Positions 1 to 6,616 are shown, numbered from the stretch's first letter. The stretch: DNA of 18,054 nucleotides from an uncultured Collinsella sp. (GCA_900547345.1 URGG01000032.1:1-18054), one strand, 5' to 3'. Program-made: numbers and translations. Notes: a model not told the origin generated them from the sequence alone.

Positions 1-56
1 GCGCCCTTGAAGTTGAACGTCAGATTGTCCAAATGCGGCCCGCGCAGCGTCGAGCC

Positions 57-83
57 GTTACGCGGTTCGTAGAACCGCGTAAC
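57..83. repeat. Perfect palindrome directly after lysS (copy 1 of 2)
   Basis: A perfect 12-bp dyad with arms GTTACGCGGTTC (57-68) and GAACCGCGTAAC (72-83) around a 3-nt loop. It starts 3 nt past the lysS stop codon. There is no T-tract on the minus strand after it, so it is not a standard intrinsic terminator. A nearly identical dyad lies directly behind dtd (4573-4600). It may be a REP-like element or a 3'-end-stabilising or Rho-related hairpin; its role is unknown. Bases 1-56 contain no feature I can support. Confidence 0.7.
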
Positions 84-86
84 AAG

Positions 87-2051
87 TTAGTACATCTTTG
101 CGCCGGCGGGGATGGAGGCGTCGAGCTGGATCAGGTTGAGGCGCTCCTCGCCCTCCTCCTCGTGGACAGCGCTGATCAGCATGCCGCAGCTGGGAATACC
201 CATCATCTTGCGCGGAGGCAGGTTGGTGATGGCGAGCAAGGTCTTGCCAACCAGGTCCTCGGGCTCGTAATAAGCGTGAATACCGGAGAGGATGGTGCGG
301 TCGGTGCCGGTGCCGTCGTCGAGCGTAAAGTTCAGCAGCTTCTTGGACTTCTTGACGGCCTCGCATGCCTTGACCTTCACAGCGCGGAAGTCGCTCTTGG
401 AGAAGGTATCAAAGTCGACGAACTCCTCAAACAGCGGCTCAACGGCGATCTTGGAGTAATCGAGCGTGGGCTTAAGCGACTTAACGAATGGGCTCGCGGC
501 GTTGCCGGCCTCGGCAGCCTTGGCGGCAGCGGCACCGGACTGGAAACCCTTCTCGGGCTTCATGTGCGGGAACAGCAGCACGTCGCGGATAGAAGCCTGG
601 TTGGTAAGCAGCATGACCACGCGGTCGATACCAATGCCAATACCGCCCGCGGGAGGCATACCGTACTCGAGGGCGCGCACGTAGTCCTCGTCATACTCCA
701 TGGCCTCATCGTCGCCGCCGGCCTTCTCGGCCATCTGGGCGGCAAAGCGCTCGGCCTGGTCGACCGGGTCGTTGAGCTCGGAGAACGCGTTGGCGTACTC
801 GTGGCCGGCAATAACCAGCTCAAAGCGGTGCGTCAGGCGCGGGTCGTCCTCAAAACGCTTGGCAAGCGGGCTGACCTCGATGGGGTAATCGCACACGAAG
901 GTCGGGTTGACGATGGTGTCCTCGCCCAGCTCATCGTAGATCTCGGCGATAATCTTGCCGGCGGTCCACTCGGGCTTAATCTCCAGGCCCTTCTCGCGCG
1001 CGGCGGAAGCAAGCTCCTCGACCGGCGTGTCGATGGTGACCTGCTTGCCGAGCACATCGGAGACGATGTCGGTCATGGGACGGCTGGCCCACTCACCAGA
1101 AAGGTCGATGGTCTGGCCCTGGTACTCGATGACCTCGGGGTTGCCGATGGCCTTGTTGGCAGCCTTGATGACACCCTGGGCGAGTGCCTTCATGCCCTCG
1201 AGGTCGGAGAAGGCACGGTAGGCCTCCATCGTGGTGAACTCGGGGTTGTGGGTAAGGTCCATGCCCTCGTTACGGAAGATGCGGCCGATCTCGAACACGC
1301 GCTCAAAACCACCGACAATGCAGCGCTTGAGGTGCAGCTCGGTGGCAATACGCAGGTAGCACTCCTGATCGAGCGCGTTGAAGTGGGTAATGAACGGCTT
1401 GGCAGTAGCGCCGCCCTGGATGGTCTGCAGGATGGGGGTCTCGACCTCCATGTAGCCGTCGGACTCCATAAAGCGACGGAAGGTGGAGAGAATCTGCGAA
1501 CGCTTACGGAAGGTCTCGCGAACGTCGTCGTTGGCGATCAGGTCGACATAGCGCTGGCGATAGCGGGTCTGCTTGTCGGAAAGACCGTGGAACTTCTCGG
1601 GCAGCGGACGAACGGCCTTGGCAAGCAGGGTCGCGCTCTTAGGAGCAACGGAAAGCTGGCCGCGCTGGGTGCGCACGACCACGCCGGTCACGCCCAGGAT
1701 GTCGCCCAGGTCGAGGGCCTTGAGCGTATTCCAGGCAGCCTCGTCCATGTCGTTGATGCGGCAGAACAGTTGAATCTCGGCAGTCGCATCGCGCACGACG
1801 ATGAACATGATCTTGCCCTGACCGCGCTTGGCGACCACACGGCCGGCGATCTTCACGACATCCTCGGTGTCCTCACCATCGGCAAGATCGGCGTACTTAG
1901 TCTCGATATCGGCGACGTAGTCCTCAAGCTCAGAGTGCTCGGGATAGGGGTTCTGGCCCGCCTCGAACAGGGCGGCGCGCTTGGCCAGGCGGGTGGCGCG
2001 CTCGTCGTTGAGCGTCGATGCCTGATCGGCGGCGTTCTGGTTCTCTGCCAT
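87..2051 (-). CDS. lysS: Lysine--tRNA ligase (class II) with C-terminal tRNA-binding domain
   Basis: Cytosolic class II LysRS, which charges tRNA-Lys with lysine using ATP. An N-terminal OB-fold anticodon-binding domain spans about residues 65-145. Class II motif 1 lies near 182-208, motif 2 (FERVFEIGRIFRNEG...EFTTMEAY) at 249-278 and motif 3 (GIGIGIDRV) at 470-478. The normal LysRS core ends near residue 500. An Ala-rich linker and a domain from about 544 to 654 follow; the latter matches the Trbp111/EMAPII-type domain at the C-terminus of bacterial MetRS (DFRAVKV, ILSGIHAYYEPEDLVGK, NLPPRKMMGIPSCGML). The protein is 654 aa, against about 500 for a usual bacterial LysRS. The ATG is preceded by GAGGAG at good spacing. 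It lies 79 nt downstream of greA, across a terminator-like hairpin. The LysRS call is very secure; the appended domain is recognised by motif only. Confidence 0.97.
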   Translation of the reverse strand: MAENQNAADQASTLNDERATRLAKRAALFEAGQNPYPEHSELEDYVADIETKYADLADGEDTEDVVKIAGRVVAKRGQGKIMFIVVRDATAEIQLFCRINDMDEAAWNTLKALDLGDILGVTGVVVRTQRGQLSVAPKSATLLAKAVRPLPEKFHGLSDKQTRYRQRYVDLIANDDVRETFRKRSQILSTFRRFMESDGYMEVETPILQTIQGGATAKPFITHFNALDQECYLRIATELHLKRCIVGGFERVFEIGRIFRNEGMDLTHNPEFTTMEAYRAFSDLEGMKALAQGVIKAANKAIGNPEVIEYQGQTIDLSGEWASRPMTDIVSDVLGKQVTIDTPVEELASAAREKGLEIKPEWTAGKIIAEIYDELGEDTIVNPTFVCDYPIEVSPLAKRFEDDPRLTHRFELVIAGHEYANAFSELNDPVDQAERFAAQMAEKAGGDDEAMEYDEDYVRALEYGMPPAGGIGIGIDRVVMLLTNQASIRDVLLFPHMKPEKGFQSGAAAAKAAEAGNAASPFVKSLKPTLDYSKIAVEPLFEEFVDFDTFSKSDFRAVKVKACEAVKKSKKLLNFTLDDGTGTDRTILSGIHAYYEPEDLVGKTLLAITNLPPRKMMGIPSCGMLISAVHEEEGEERLNLIQLDASIPAGAKMY

Positions 2052-2067
2052 AAGTTAGCTCCTCAAA

Positions 2068-2102
2068 CTAAAACGCTCCCCAGGATTCGGTCCCAGGGAG
2101 CG
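2068..2102 (-). terminator. Terminator or attenuator between greA and lysS
   Basis: On the minus strand CGCTCCC (2102-2096) pairs with GGGAGCG (2080-2074). The stem extends inward to about 11 bp with two G-U pairs, and TTTTAG follows. It lies between the greA stop and the lysS ribosome-binding site. An upstream CGGTCCC (2126-2120) is complementary to the GGGACCG (2094-2088) that forms the inner stem and loop, so two exclusive folds are possible. Confidence 0.7.
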
Positions 2103-2130
2103 AAAACATACCTTTACGCGGGACCGTGGT

Positions 2131-2601
2131 CTAGCGTGCGATCTTGGCGATGGTGTAGACGCGAGTCTTGCCGGAAGGCGTAACGACCTCGACGGAGTCG
2201 CCCTCGCCGTGACCGATGATGGCGTGACCGACCGGAGACTCGTTGGAAATCTTGTGCTCGAGCGAGTTGGTCTCGGTGGTACCGACGAGCGTGACTTCCA
2301 TGACCTCGCCGTTGGGATCAATCAGCGAAACGGTGGAACCGATGGAGACGGTCAGGTCGCCCGTGGTGGCAGCAACCTGAGCGTTGGCAAGGATGGCCTG
2401 GATCTCGGCGATACGAGCGGCGTTCTGGGCCTGCTTGTCCTTAGCGGCGTCGTACTCGGAGTTCTCCGAAAGGTCGCCGAACGCGCGGGCTTCCTTGATG
2501 TCCTCGACGATCTCCTTGGCGTAATCGCCCTCACGCCAAGCGAGCTCCTCGACGAGCTTCTGGCGGCCCTCAGCGGTCAGTACGATCTGGCTTGCGTCCA
2601 T
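2131..2601 (-). CDS. greA: Transcription elongation factor GreA
   Basis: GreA enters the RNA polymerase secondary channel and stimulates cleavage of backtracked transcripts. The protein is 156 aa, close to the family's usual 158. The N-terminal coiled coil (about 1-75) carries the tip motif GDLSENSEYDAAKDKQ, whose acidic residues hold the catalytic Mg. The C-terminal FKBP-like domain includes SIGSTVSLIDPNGE and ISNESPVGHAIIGHGEGD. I chose the ATG at 2601 because GGGGAG lies at correct spacing and MDASQIVLTAEG fits GreA starts; an in-frame upstream start at 2631 adds ten residues with no support. A TTGACA lies at 2642-2637 just past the tatA terminator, but no convincing -10 follows it. lysS is next downstream. 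Confidence 0.97.
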   Translation of the reverse strand: MDASQIVLTAEGRQKLVEELAWREGDYAKEIVEDIKEARAFGDLSENSEYDAAKDKQAQNAARIAEIQAILANAQVAATTGDLTVSIGSTVSLIDPNGEVMEVTLVGTTETNSLEHKISNESPVGHAIIGHGEGDSVEVVTPSGKTRVYTIAKIAR

Positions 2602-2648
2602 ACGGATATCTCCCCAACTCTGATCAAACAATCAACTGTCAACAAAAC

Positions 2649-2682
2649 GAAAAAGACCGGCTAGCCTGCGGGCAAGCCGGTC
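2649..2682 (-). terminator. Intrinsic terminator after tatA
   Basis: On the minus strand GACCGGCT (2682-2675) and AGCCGGTC (2662-2655) form a perfect 8-bp stem followed by TTTTTCGTTTT. It separates tatA from greA. Confidence 0.9.
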
Positions 2683-2707
2683 AGGTGCTCACCCCAAAGG
2701 GATGGGA

Positions 2708-2983
2708 CTACTCTGCGTCCGCGTCGCTGTCCTCTGCCTGCTTCTTCTTGGCAGCAGCGAGCTTGGCCTCGAGCTCAGCGATCTCCTTGTCCTCCTCGGA
2801 CTGCTCGACCACGACCTCCTCGGCCTGCTTGGTCTCGGCCTTATCGTCGCCTTCCATACCCTCGCGGATATTCTTGACGGTAGAGCCGAGGGACTTGCCG
2901 AGCTTCGGCAGGTTCTTGGGCCCGAAGATAATCAGGACAACGACGAGAATAATGATGAGCTCAGGAGCCCTCAGTCCAAACAT
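2708..2983 (-). CDS. tatA: Sec-independent protein translocase subunit TatA
   Basis: TatA-family membrane protein of 91 aa, which forms the twin-arginine translocation pore for folded proteins. A short N-terminus (MFGLRAPE) is followed by one membrane helix (ELIIILVVVLIIF, about residues 8-20). The FGPKNLPKLGKSLG hinge and amphipathic helix come next, then a long charged tail rich in Glu, Lys and Ala that ends in acidic residues. I chose the ATG at 2983 because GGAGG precedes it at correct spacing and the family begins at this point. The open frame runs further upstream to 3166, but that stretch is the tRNA-Pro gene and its terminator. The gene appears monocistronic, with its own promoter (3020-3048) and terminator. 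No tatC is in the window. TatB-like function cannot be excluded, but the Phe-Gly hinge and short N-terminus fit TatA. Confidence 0.93.
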   Translation of the reverse strand: MFGLRAPELIIILVVVLIIFGPKNLPKLGKSLGSTVKNIREGMEGDDKAETKQAEEVVVEQSEEDKEIAELEAKLAAAKKKQAEDSDADAE

Positions 2984-3019
2984 GTAGACCTCCACAATAC
3001 AGCGAGACAAGCTCGAATG

Positions 3020-3048
3020 AGTATACCGCGGGTATCGCGGTATCACAA
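3020..3048 (-). promoter_or_regulatory. Predicted tatA promoter with a dyad in the spacer
   Basis: On the minus strand TTGTGA (-35, 3048-3043) and TATACT (-10, 3025-3020) are separated by exactly 17 nt. The spacer is almost filled by an 8-bp inverted repeat with arms ATACCGCG and CGCGGTAT (3043-3036 and 3030-3023) around 5 nt. The position, 37 nt upstream of the tatA ATG, fits a promoter. The dyad could be an operator; no regulator is identified. Confidence 0.65.
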
Positions 3049-3056
3049 CACTAGCT

Positions 3057-3084
3057 AAAAAAAGGGACCGCAAGAAGCGGTCCC
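3057..3084 (-). terminator. Intrinsic terminator after tRNA-Pro
   Basis: On the minus strand GGGACCGC, a TTCTT loop and GCGGTCCC form a perfect 8-bp stem followed by seven T residues. It lies 12 nt past the CCA end of tRNA-Pro. Confidence 0.95.
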
Positions 3085-3095
3085 TCCTCATGCTC

Positions 3096-3172
3096 TGGTC
3101 GGGTTGACTGGATTTGAACCAGCGACCCCTGCGTCCCGAACGCAGTGCTCTACCAAACTGAGCCACAACCCG
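3096..3172 (-). tRNA. tRNA-Pro (anticodon CGG)
   Basis: The cloverleaf is complete. The acceptor stem is CGGGTTG/CAACCCG, with discriminator A and an encoded CCA (3098-3096). The anticodon stem CTGCG/CGCAG holds the loop TTCGGGA, which gives CGG. The T-arm is GCTGG, TTCAAAT, CCAGT. A -10-like TATAGT at 3186-3181 would place the start about 2 nt before the 5' end. The ispE terminus lies about 50 nt upstream with no clear terminator, so read-through is also possible. Confidence 0.97.
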
Positions 3173-3180
3173 TTAGCTCG

Positions 3181-3186
3181 ACTATA
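3181..3186 (-). promoter_or_regulatory. -10-like hexamer for tRNA-Pro
   Basis: TATAGT on the minus strand, 8 nt before the tRNA 5' end, is correctly placed for a short-leader stable-RNA promoter. No good -35 is visible 16-18 nt upstream, so support is limited. Confidence 0.4.
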
Positions 3187-3221
3187 GTAACAAAGATTTT
3201 CGCCGTGTGCCAGAGAAATTT

Positions 3222-4118
3222 TTATTTCTTTGGCGCGTCGATTTGAACCGTGTTGGGAATAAGCTCAGTCGCGCAGGCCCACCAGCCATTTTGCTGGGCA
3301 GCATCGGCAAGCCTTTCGGCCGTGGCAGCGGTGTCGCAAATGGCAAACGAGCAGGCACCCGATCCGCACACATCTACAGCAACGGTTCCGTCCTGTTTAC
3401 GCAGCCAGTCGAGGACCGTTTGAATCTGCGACTCCATCTGTGCGGAAATGACACCAAGGTTGTTATGGATGAGTGCATATGCCGTCTCGGCATCACCAGC
3501 ACGCAAGGCAGAAGCTATCGCGCCGGGCTTGTCCGCAGGCACCGGGGCCTCGTCAAAACGTCGATAGGCTTCAATTGTCGAAACGCTTGCCTCGCGCGGC
3601 TTGACCAGCACGACGGGCGTCGCGGGCAGCGCGGGGTACTCAGTTGCCAGCACGTCTCCCCCACCTACGTAGAACGCAGGACTCGCGTGCAAAAAGAACG
3701 GGACGTCAGCACCAATGCCCCGCGCAATATCGTCGAGCGCTGGGTCGGTGCGATCAATGCCCCAGAGCTCCGCCAAGGCGACAATGACCGCGGCCGCATC
3801 CGTCGAGGGGCCGCCCAAGCCGGCGCACAATGGAATGCGCTTCTCAATCGTCACGCAGATGTTTGCCTCGCGGCCATAATGCTCGGCCATAGCAACCGCA
3901 GCCCGATACGCCGTATTCTTTTGCATGGGAAAATCTGATGCCGGAACCGTCTGGACGGTCAGCGCCTGCGCCGGCGTGACCGTCACGGTATCGGAAAGAC
4001 CGACGGCCACCATCAGGGAATCGACTCTGTGGTAGCCGCGGTCATCGCGCTCGGTATGAACCCCCAGGTAGAGGTTAATCTTTGCCGGCGCGGAAAGAGT
4101 CAGGGACCGATCGGTCAC
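3222..4118 (-). CDS. ispE: 4-diphosphocytidyl-2-C-methyl-D-erythritol kinase
   Basis: GHMP-family kinase of 298 aa for the MEP isoprenoid pathway. It phosphorylates the 2-hydroxyl of CDP-methylerythritol with ATP. Visible family marks are the N-terminal APAKINLYLGV (Lys13), the ATP loop IPLCAGLGGPSTDAAA (about 95-110) and GADVPFF with the catalytic Asp. A Gly-rich C-terminal GHMP motif (VCGSGACSFA) is also present. The ATP loop reads LGGPSTDAA where many homologues have GGGSSDAA. The start is GTG at 4118, only 2 nt past the veg stop, with GAGGAG inside the end of veg, so translation is probably coupled. The veg-ispE pairing matches Bacillus gene order. tRNA-Pro follows. Confidence 0.96.
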   Translation of the reverse strand: MTDRSLTLSAPAKINLYLGVHTERDDRGYHRVDSLMVAVGLSDTVTVTPAQALTVQTVPASDFPMQKNTAYRAAVAMAEHYGREANICVTIEKRIPLCAGLGGPSTDAAAVIVALAELWGIDRTDPALDDIARGIGADVPFFLHASPAFYVGGGDVLATEYPALPATPVVLVKPREASVSTIEAYRRFDEAPVPADKPGAIASALRAGDAETAYALIHNNLGVISAQMESQIQTVLDWLRKQDGTVAVDVCGSGACSFAICDTAATAERLADAAQQNGWWACATELIPNTVQIDAPKK

Positions 4119-4120
4119 CG

Positions 4121-4417
4121 TTAGTGCTCCTCGAGCTGATTGCCGAGCGGGGTAAAGATGTGCTCGCCGCTCTCGGGGTCGAACAGCTCGACCTGACCGG
4201 TGAGCACATCGATATACTGGTAGGACTGACGCGACTTGCGGCCACGACGCTCGTCGACCTCGACAATGAAGACGGCCGGGTGGACGCTCTTGATGGTGCC
4301 CATGCGCTCGACGACGCGGGTACGGCCCATGTTGGCCTTAACCTTGACGCGATCGCCCACCATATCAGTCAGCTTCTCGTGGATGTCGTCGACGTGATTG
4401 ACTTCCATCTCTTCCAT
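4121..4417 (-). CDS. veg: Veg family protein (DUF1021)
   Basis: A 98-aa protein matching the Veg family. The core is VGDRVKVKANMGRTRVVERMGTIKSVHPAVFIVEVDE, followed by RQSYQYIDVLTGQVELF, which is collinear with Bacillus subtilis Veg. Veg has been linked to biofilm and peptidoglycan-related phenotypes in Bacillus, but its molecular role is not settled. I chose ATG 4417 because GGAGG sits 8 nt before it; the frame extends to a TTG at 4441 with no ribosome-binding site. It is the first gene of a veg-ispE unit, with a promoter at 4485-4514 and a leader hairpin at 4445-4464. The family call rests on sequence pattern and on the position next to ispE. Confidence 0.9.
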   Translation of the reverse strand: MEEMEVNHVDDIHEKLTDMVGDRVKVKANMGRTRVVERMGTIKSVHPAVFIVEVDERRGRKSRQSYQYIDVLTGQVELFDPESGEHIFTPLGNQLEEH

Positions 4418-4444
4418 GAACAGGGCCTCCAGAAGGTGCAATTC

Positions 4445-4464
4445 AAAAAGGGGATAATACCCCT
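4445..4464 (-). promoter_or_regulatory. Terminator-like hairpin in the veg leader
   Basis: On the minus strand AGGGG, TATTAT and CCCCT form a 5-bp hairpin followed directly by a run of T (4449-4445). It lies between the veg promoter and its ribosome-binding site. The stem is short, so it may be a weak attenuator or pause site rather than a full terminator. Confidence 0.4.
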
Positions 4465-4484
4465 AAGATAGACAAAACTCTAAT

Positions 4485-4514
4485 ACTATAGCACCCTGTT
4501 GTGGCCATACGCAA
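4485..4514 (-). promoter_or_regulatory. Predicted veg-ispE promoter
   Basis: On the minus strand TTGCGT (4514-4509), an 18-nt spacer and TATAGT (4490-4485) are present. The -10 is extended by TGC, giving TGCTATAGT. It lies about 70 nt before the veg ATG and just past the dtd terminator. Strong veg promoters are known in Bacillus. Confidence 0.65.
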
Positions 4515-4520
4515 GTAGCT

Positions 4521-4552
4521 AAAAAAGCCCCGTCTCGAATACGTACCAGACG
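4521..4552 (-). terminator. Intrinsic terminator after dtd
   Basis: On the minus strand CGTCT (4552-4548) pairs with AGACG (4535-4531), extended by one G-U pair, then GGGC and six T residues (4526-4521). The stem is modest. It ends the rdgB-dtd unit ahead of the veg promoter. Confidence 0.6.
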
Positions 4553-4572
4553 ACAACCTCGCATGACCAGTT

Positions 4573-4600
4573 GTTACGCGGTTTGGTAAAACCGCGTAAC
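4573..4600. repeat. Perfect palindrome directly after dtd (copy 2 of 2)
   Basis: A perfect 12-bp dyad with arms GTTACGCGGTTT (4573-4584) and AAACCGCGTAAC (4589-4600), abutting the dtd stop codon at 4601. It matches the palindrome behind lysS. The innermost pair is T-A here and C-G there, a compensatory change. It has no T-tract; the probable terminator is the separate hairpin at 4521-4552. Confidence 0.7.
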
Positions 4601-5047
4601 CTAAAGGTTGTCGGTGTCCAAGACGATGGTGAATGGGCCGTCGTTGACCAGGTCGACCTTCATGTCGGCGCCAAAGATACCGTGCGCCACATGCTCAACG
4701 TCCTCGTGCACAAGCGTCAGGAAGTACTCGTAGAGCTCGTTGGCGACATCGGGGGCGCCGGCATCCGTAAACGATGGGCGGCGGCCGTGGCGGCAGTCGG
4801 CAAACAGCGTGAACTGCGACACCACGAGCACCTCGCCGTCGACATCGGCAAGCGCCAGGTTGGTCTTGCCGTTCTCGTCCTCGTTGATACGCAGCCCGCG
4901 GAGCTTGCCCCACAGCTTGTCGGCCTCGGCACGCGTATCGCCATGGCCCACACCCAGCAGCACCAGGTAGCCGCGTCCAATGCGACCCACGCACTCGCCG
5001 TCGACCGTCACGCCGGCGTTGAGCACGCGCTGCACCACCGCGCGCAC
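4601..5047 (-). CDS. dtd: D-aminoacyl-tRNA deacylase
   Basis: A 148-aa DTD1-type enzyme, which hydrolyses D-amino acids (and glycine) from mischarged tRNAs. The N-terminal MRAVVQRVLNAGVTVDG and GRIGRGYLVLLGVG are typical. The active-site motif SQFTLFAD and the cross-subunit motif NDGPFTI (family Gly-cisPro) are intact, and the length is normal. The start is a GTG at 5047, 3 nt after the rdgB stop, with GAGGAG in the end of rdgB; this indicates coupling. A 12-bp palindrome begins directly after its stop codon. Confidence 0.97.
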   Translation of the reverse strand: MRAVVQRVLNAGVTVDGECVGRIGRGYLVLLGVGHGDTRAEADKLWGKLRGLRINEDENGKTNLALADVDGEVLVVSQFTLFADCRHGRRPSFTDAGAPDVANELYEYFLTLVHEDVEHVAHGIFGADMKVDLVNDGPFTIVLDTDNL

Positions 5048-5050
5048 GGC

Positions 5051-5692
5051 CTACTCCTCACCCGTCAGCTTGGCGGACAGATGCTCGAGCGCGTGGAAAC
5101 GATGGCTGATGGCGTTCTTCTCGTCCGCCGTCAGCTCGGCCATGGTCTTGCCCGGCGTGTCGACCGGCAGGAACAGCGGGTCGTAGCCAAAGCCGTGATC
5201 GCCGCGGCCCTCGTGTGCGATAACGCCCTCGCAGGCGCCCTCACCATAGGTGACCAAACCGTCCGTGTCGATGAGCGCGACGACGCTCATAAAGCGCGCG
5301 GTGCGATCCTCGTCGGCCACGCCATCCAGGTTAACGAGCAGCTTGGCATTGTTGGCGGCATCGTCGCCGTGAACGCCCGCGTAGCGTGCGCTATACACAC
5401 CGGGCTCACCGTCCAGCGCGTCGACGACCAGGCCCGAATCGTCGGCAATGGCCATGAGCCCCGTCTCTTCGACGGCAGCCTGCGCCTTGATGATGGCGTT
5501 CTCCAAAAACGTCGTGCCGTTTTCCTCGGGGTCCTCAAAATCGCCCAGCTGGCCGAGCGCCACAAAGCGCACCTCGGGCATGACCTTGCCCAAAATGGCC
5601 TCGATCTCGGTGAGCTTATGAGCGTTTCCGGTTGCCACGACGATGGTCGCCGCCGGGTCGAGGGTGTCGATGTCGATCTTCTCAAGTGCCAT
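5051..5692 (-). CDS. rdgB: dITP/XTP pyrophosphatase (HAM1/RdgB family)
   Basis: A 213-aa non-canonical purine NTP pyrophosphatase that clears dITP, ITP and XTP from the nucleotide pool. The family motifs are present in order: VVATGNAHKLTEI near residues 18-30, ENAIIKAQAA, the catalytic IADDSGLVVDAL, GVYSARYAG, GFGYDPLF and NAISHR near the C-terminus. Its N-terminus is about 15 aa longer than in many homologues. The start has a strong AAGGAGG 7 nt upstream. It lies downstream of the rph terminator, so it may need its own promoter. An extended -10-like TGCTATAGA at 5717-5709 is very close to the ribosome-binding site and has no -35. It is followed by dtd. Confidence 0.97.
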   Translation of the reverse strand: MALEKIDIDTLDPAATIVVATGNAHKLTEIEAILGKVMPEVRFVALGQLGDFEDPEENGTTFLENAIIKAQAAVEETGLMAIADDSGLVVDALDGEPGVYSARYAGVHGDDAANNAKLLVNLDGVADEDRTARFMSVVALIDTDGLVTYGEGACEGVIAHEGRGDHGFGYDPLFLPVDTPGKTMAELTADEKNAISHRFHALEHLSAKLTGEE

Positions 5693-5796
5693 AACTGGCC
5701 TCCTTGTCTCTATAGCAATGCCGCGCCGAGGGCGACGAGGGCCTCTGTCTCTCCCCTCTCAATCAACGGCAGTCTTGTGTCTAGACGTCTCCGCAG

Positions 5797-5837
5797 ATAA
5801 AACCTACCAAAATAAACCTGTCCCTTTTTGGCAGGTT
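5797..5837 (-). terminator. Intrinsic terminator overlapping the rph stop codon
   Basis: On the minus strand AACCTGCCAAAA (5837-5826) and TTTTGGTAGGTT (5812-5801) form a 12-bp stem with one G-U pair, and TT follows. The upstream arm overlaps the rph stop codon. The 13-nt loop holds another CAGGTT that could pair with the same upstream arm, giving a shorter alternative hairpin. Confidence 0.65.
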
Positions 5838-6561
5838 AGGCGATGGCTTGGCGCTGAAGCTCGATGAGCTCGGCTATACCCTTGTCGCCCAGGTCGAGCA
5901 GGGCGTTGAGGCGCTTGCGGTCAAAGGGCGCCTGCTCGCCGGTGCCCTGGAGCTCGATCATCTCGCCGGTGTCGGTGGCGACGAGGTTCATGTCGACCTC
6001 GGCGTGACTGTCCTCGGAATAATCGAGGTCAAGCAGCGTATTGCCGTCGACAACGCCCATGGAGATGGCAGCCACCTGGCCGATAAGCGGGATGCGCTCG
6101 ATCTTGCCCGCCTCGACCCACATGGCGAGGGCGTCGTGCAGCGCCACCCAGGCGCCGGTGATGCTCGCTGTACGCGTGCCGCCATCGGCCTGAATCACAT
6201 CGCAGTCGACGGTGACGGTGTACTCGCCGAGCGCCTTCATGTTGACGACGGTACGCAGGCTGCGGCCAATGAGGCGCTCGATCTCCATGGAGCGACCCTT
6301 GCGGTTGGCGTGCTCGCGCTTGCAGCGCTTGCCGGTCGACGCCGGCAGCATGGCGTATTCCGCGGTCACCCAGCCGGCCTTAGCTCCCTTTCGCCAGCCC
6401 GGCACGCCCTCCTCGATAGTGGCGGCGCACAGCACGCGCGTGTCACCGAACTCGGCCAAACACGAGCCGTGGGCGTGCTTCATGACGCCACGAGTGAGCT
6501 TGACGGGGCGCAGCTCATTGGCGGCACGGCCGTTGGCGCGGTTGACCTGCATATACTCCAT
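5836..6561 (-). CDS. rph: Ribonuclease PH
   Basis: A 241-aa phosphate-dependent 3'-5' exoribonuclease that trims tRNA 3' ends. The N-terminal RANGRAANELRPVKLTRGVMKHAHGSCLAEFGDTRVLCAATIE is characteristic. The STGKRCKREHANRKGRSMEIERLIGRSLRTVVN block, QADGGTRTASITGAWVALHDA and a Gly-rich C-terminal LQGTGEQAPF follow. The length is normal and all key blocks are intact. ATG 6561 is preceded by AGGA at suitable spacing; an ATG three codons later is possible. The gene lies between murI and rdgB, an order often seen in Actinomycetota. Confidence 0.97.
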   Translation of the reverse strand: MEYMQVNRANGRAANELRPVKLTRGVMKHAHGSCLAEFGDTRVLCAATIEEGVPGWRKGAKAGWVTAEYAMLPASTGKRCKREHANRKGRSMEIERLIGRSLRTVVNMKALGEYTVTVDCDVIQADGGTRTASITGAWVALHDALAMWVEAGKIERIPLIGQVAAISMGVVDGNTLLDLDYSEDSHAEVDMNLVATDTGEMIELQGTGEQAPFDRKRLNALLDLGDKGIAELIELQRQAIA

Positions 6562-6616
6562 AGAAATATCCTTTCGGCAAAAGGTGAAAGTGAGCCTTTG
6601 GTCGGTGACCTTGTAT

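Noticed and set aside
1..83. Protein-like reading continuing in frame past the lysS stop to the window edge
   Set aside because: There is no ribosome-binding site or good start codon, and it reads through the palindrome; too short to judge at the edge.
33..2183. 716-codon open frame antisense to lysS
   Set aside because: It is a shadow of lysS caused by strong codon bias in GC-rich DNA; the opposite strand has all LysRS motifs and a ribosome-binding site.
2984..3166. N-terminal extension of the tatA frame
   Set aside because: It translates tRNA-Pro and its terminator; the TatA family begins at the ATG at 2983, which has a good ribosome-binding site.
5709..5717. rdgB promoter at TGCTATAGA
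   Set aside because: No -35 is visible, and the start site would fall on or within the ribosome-binding site.
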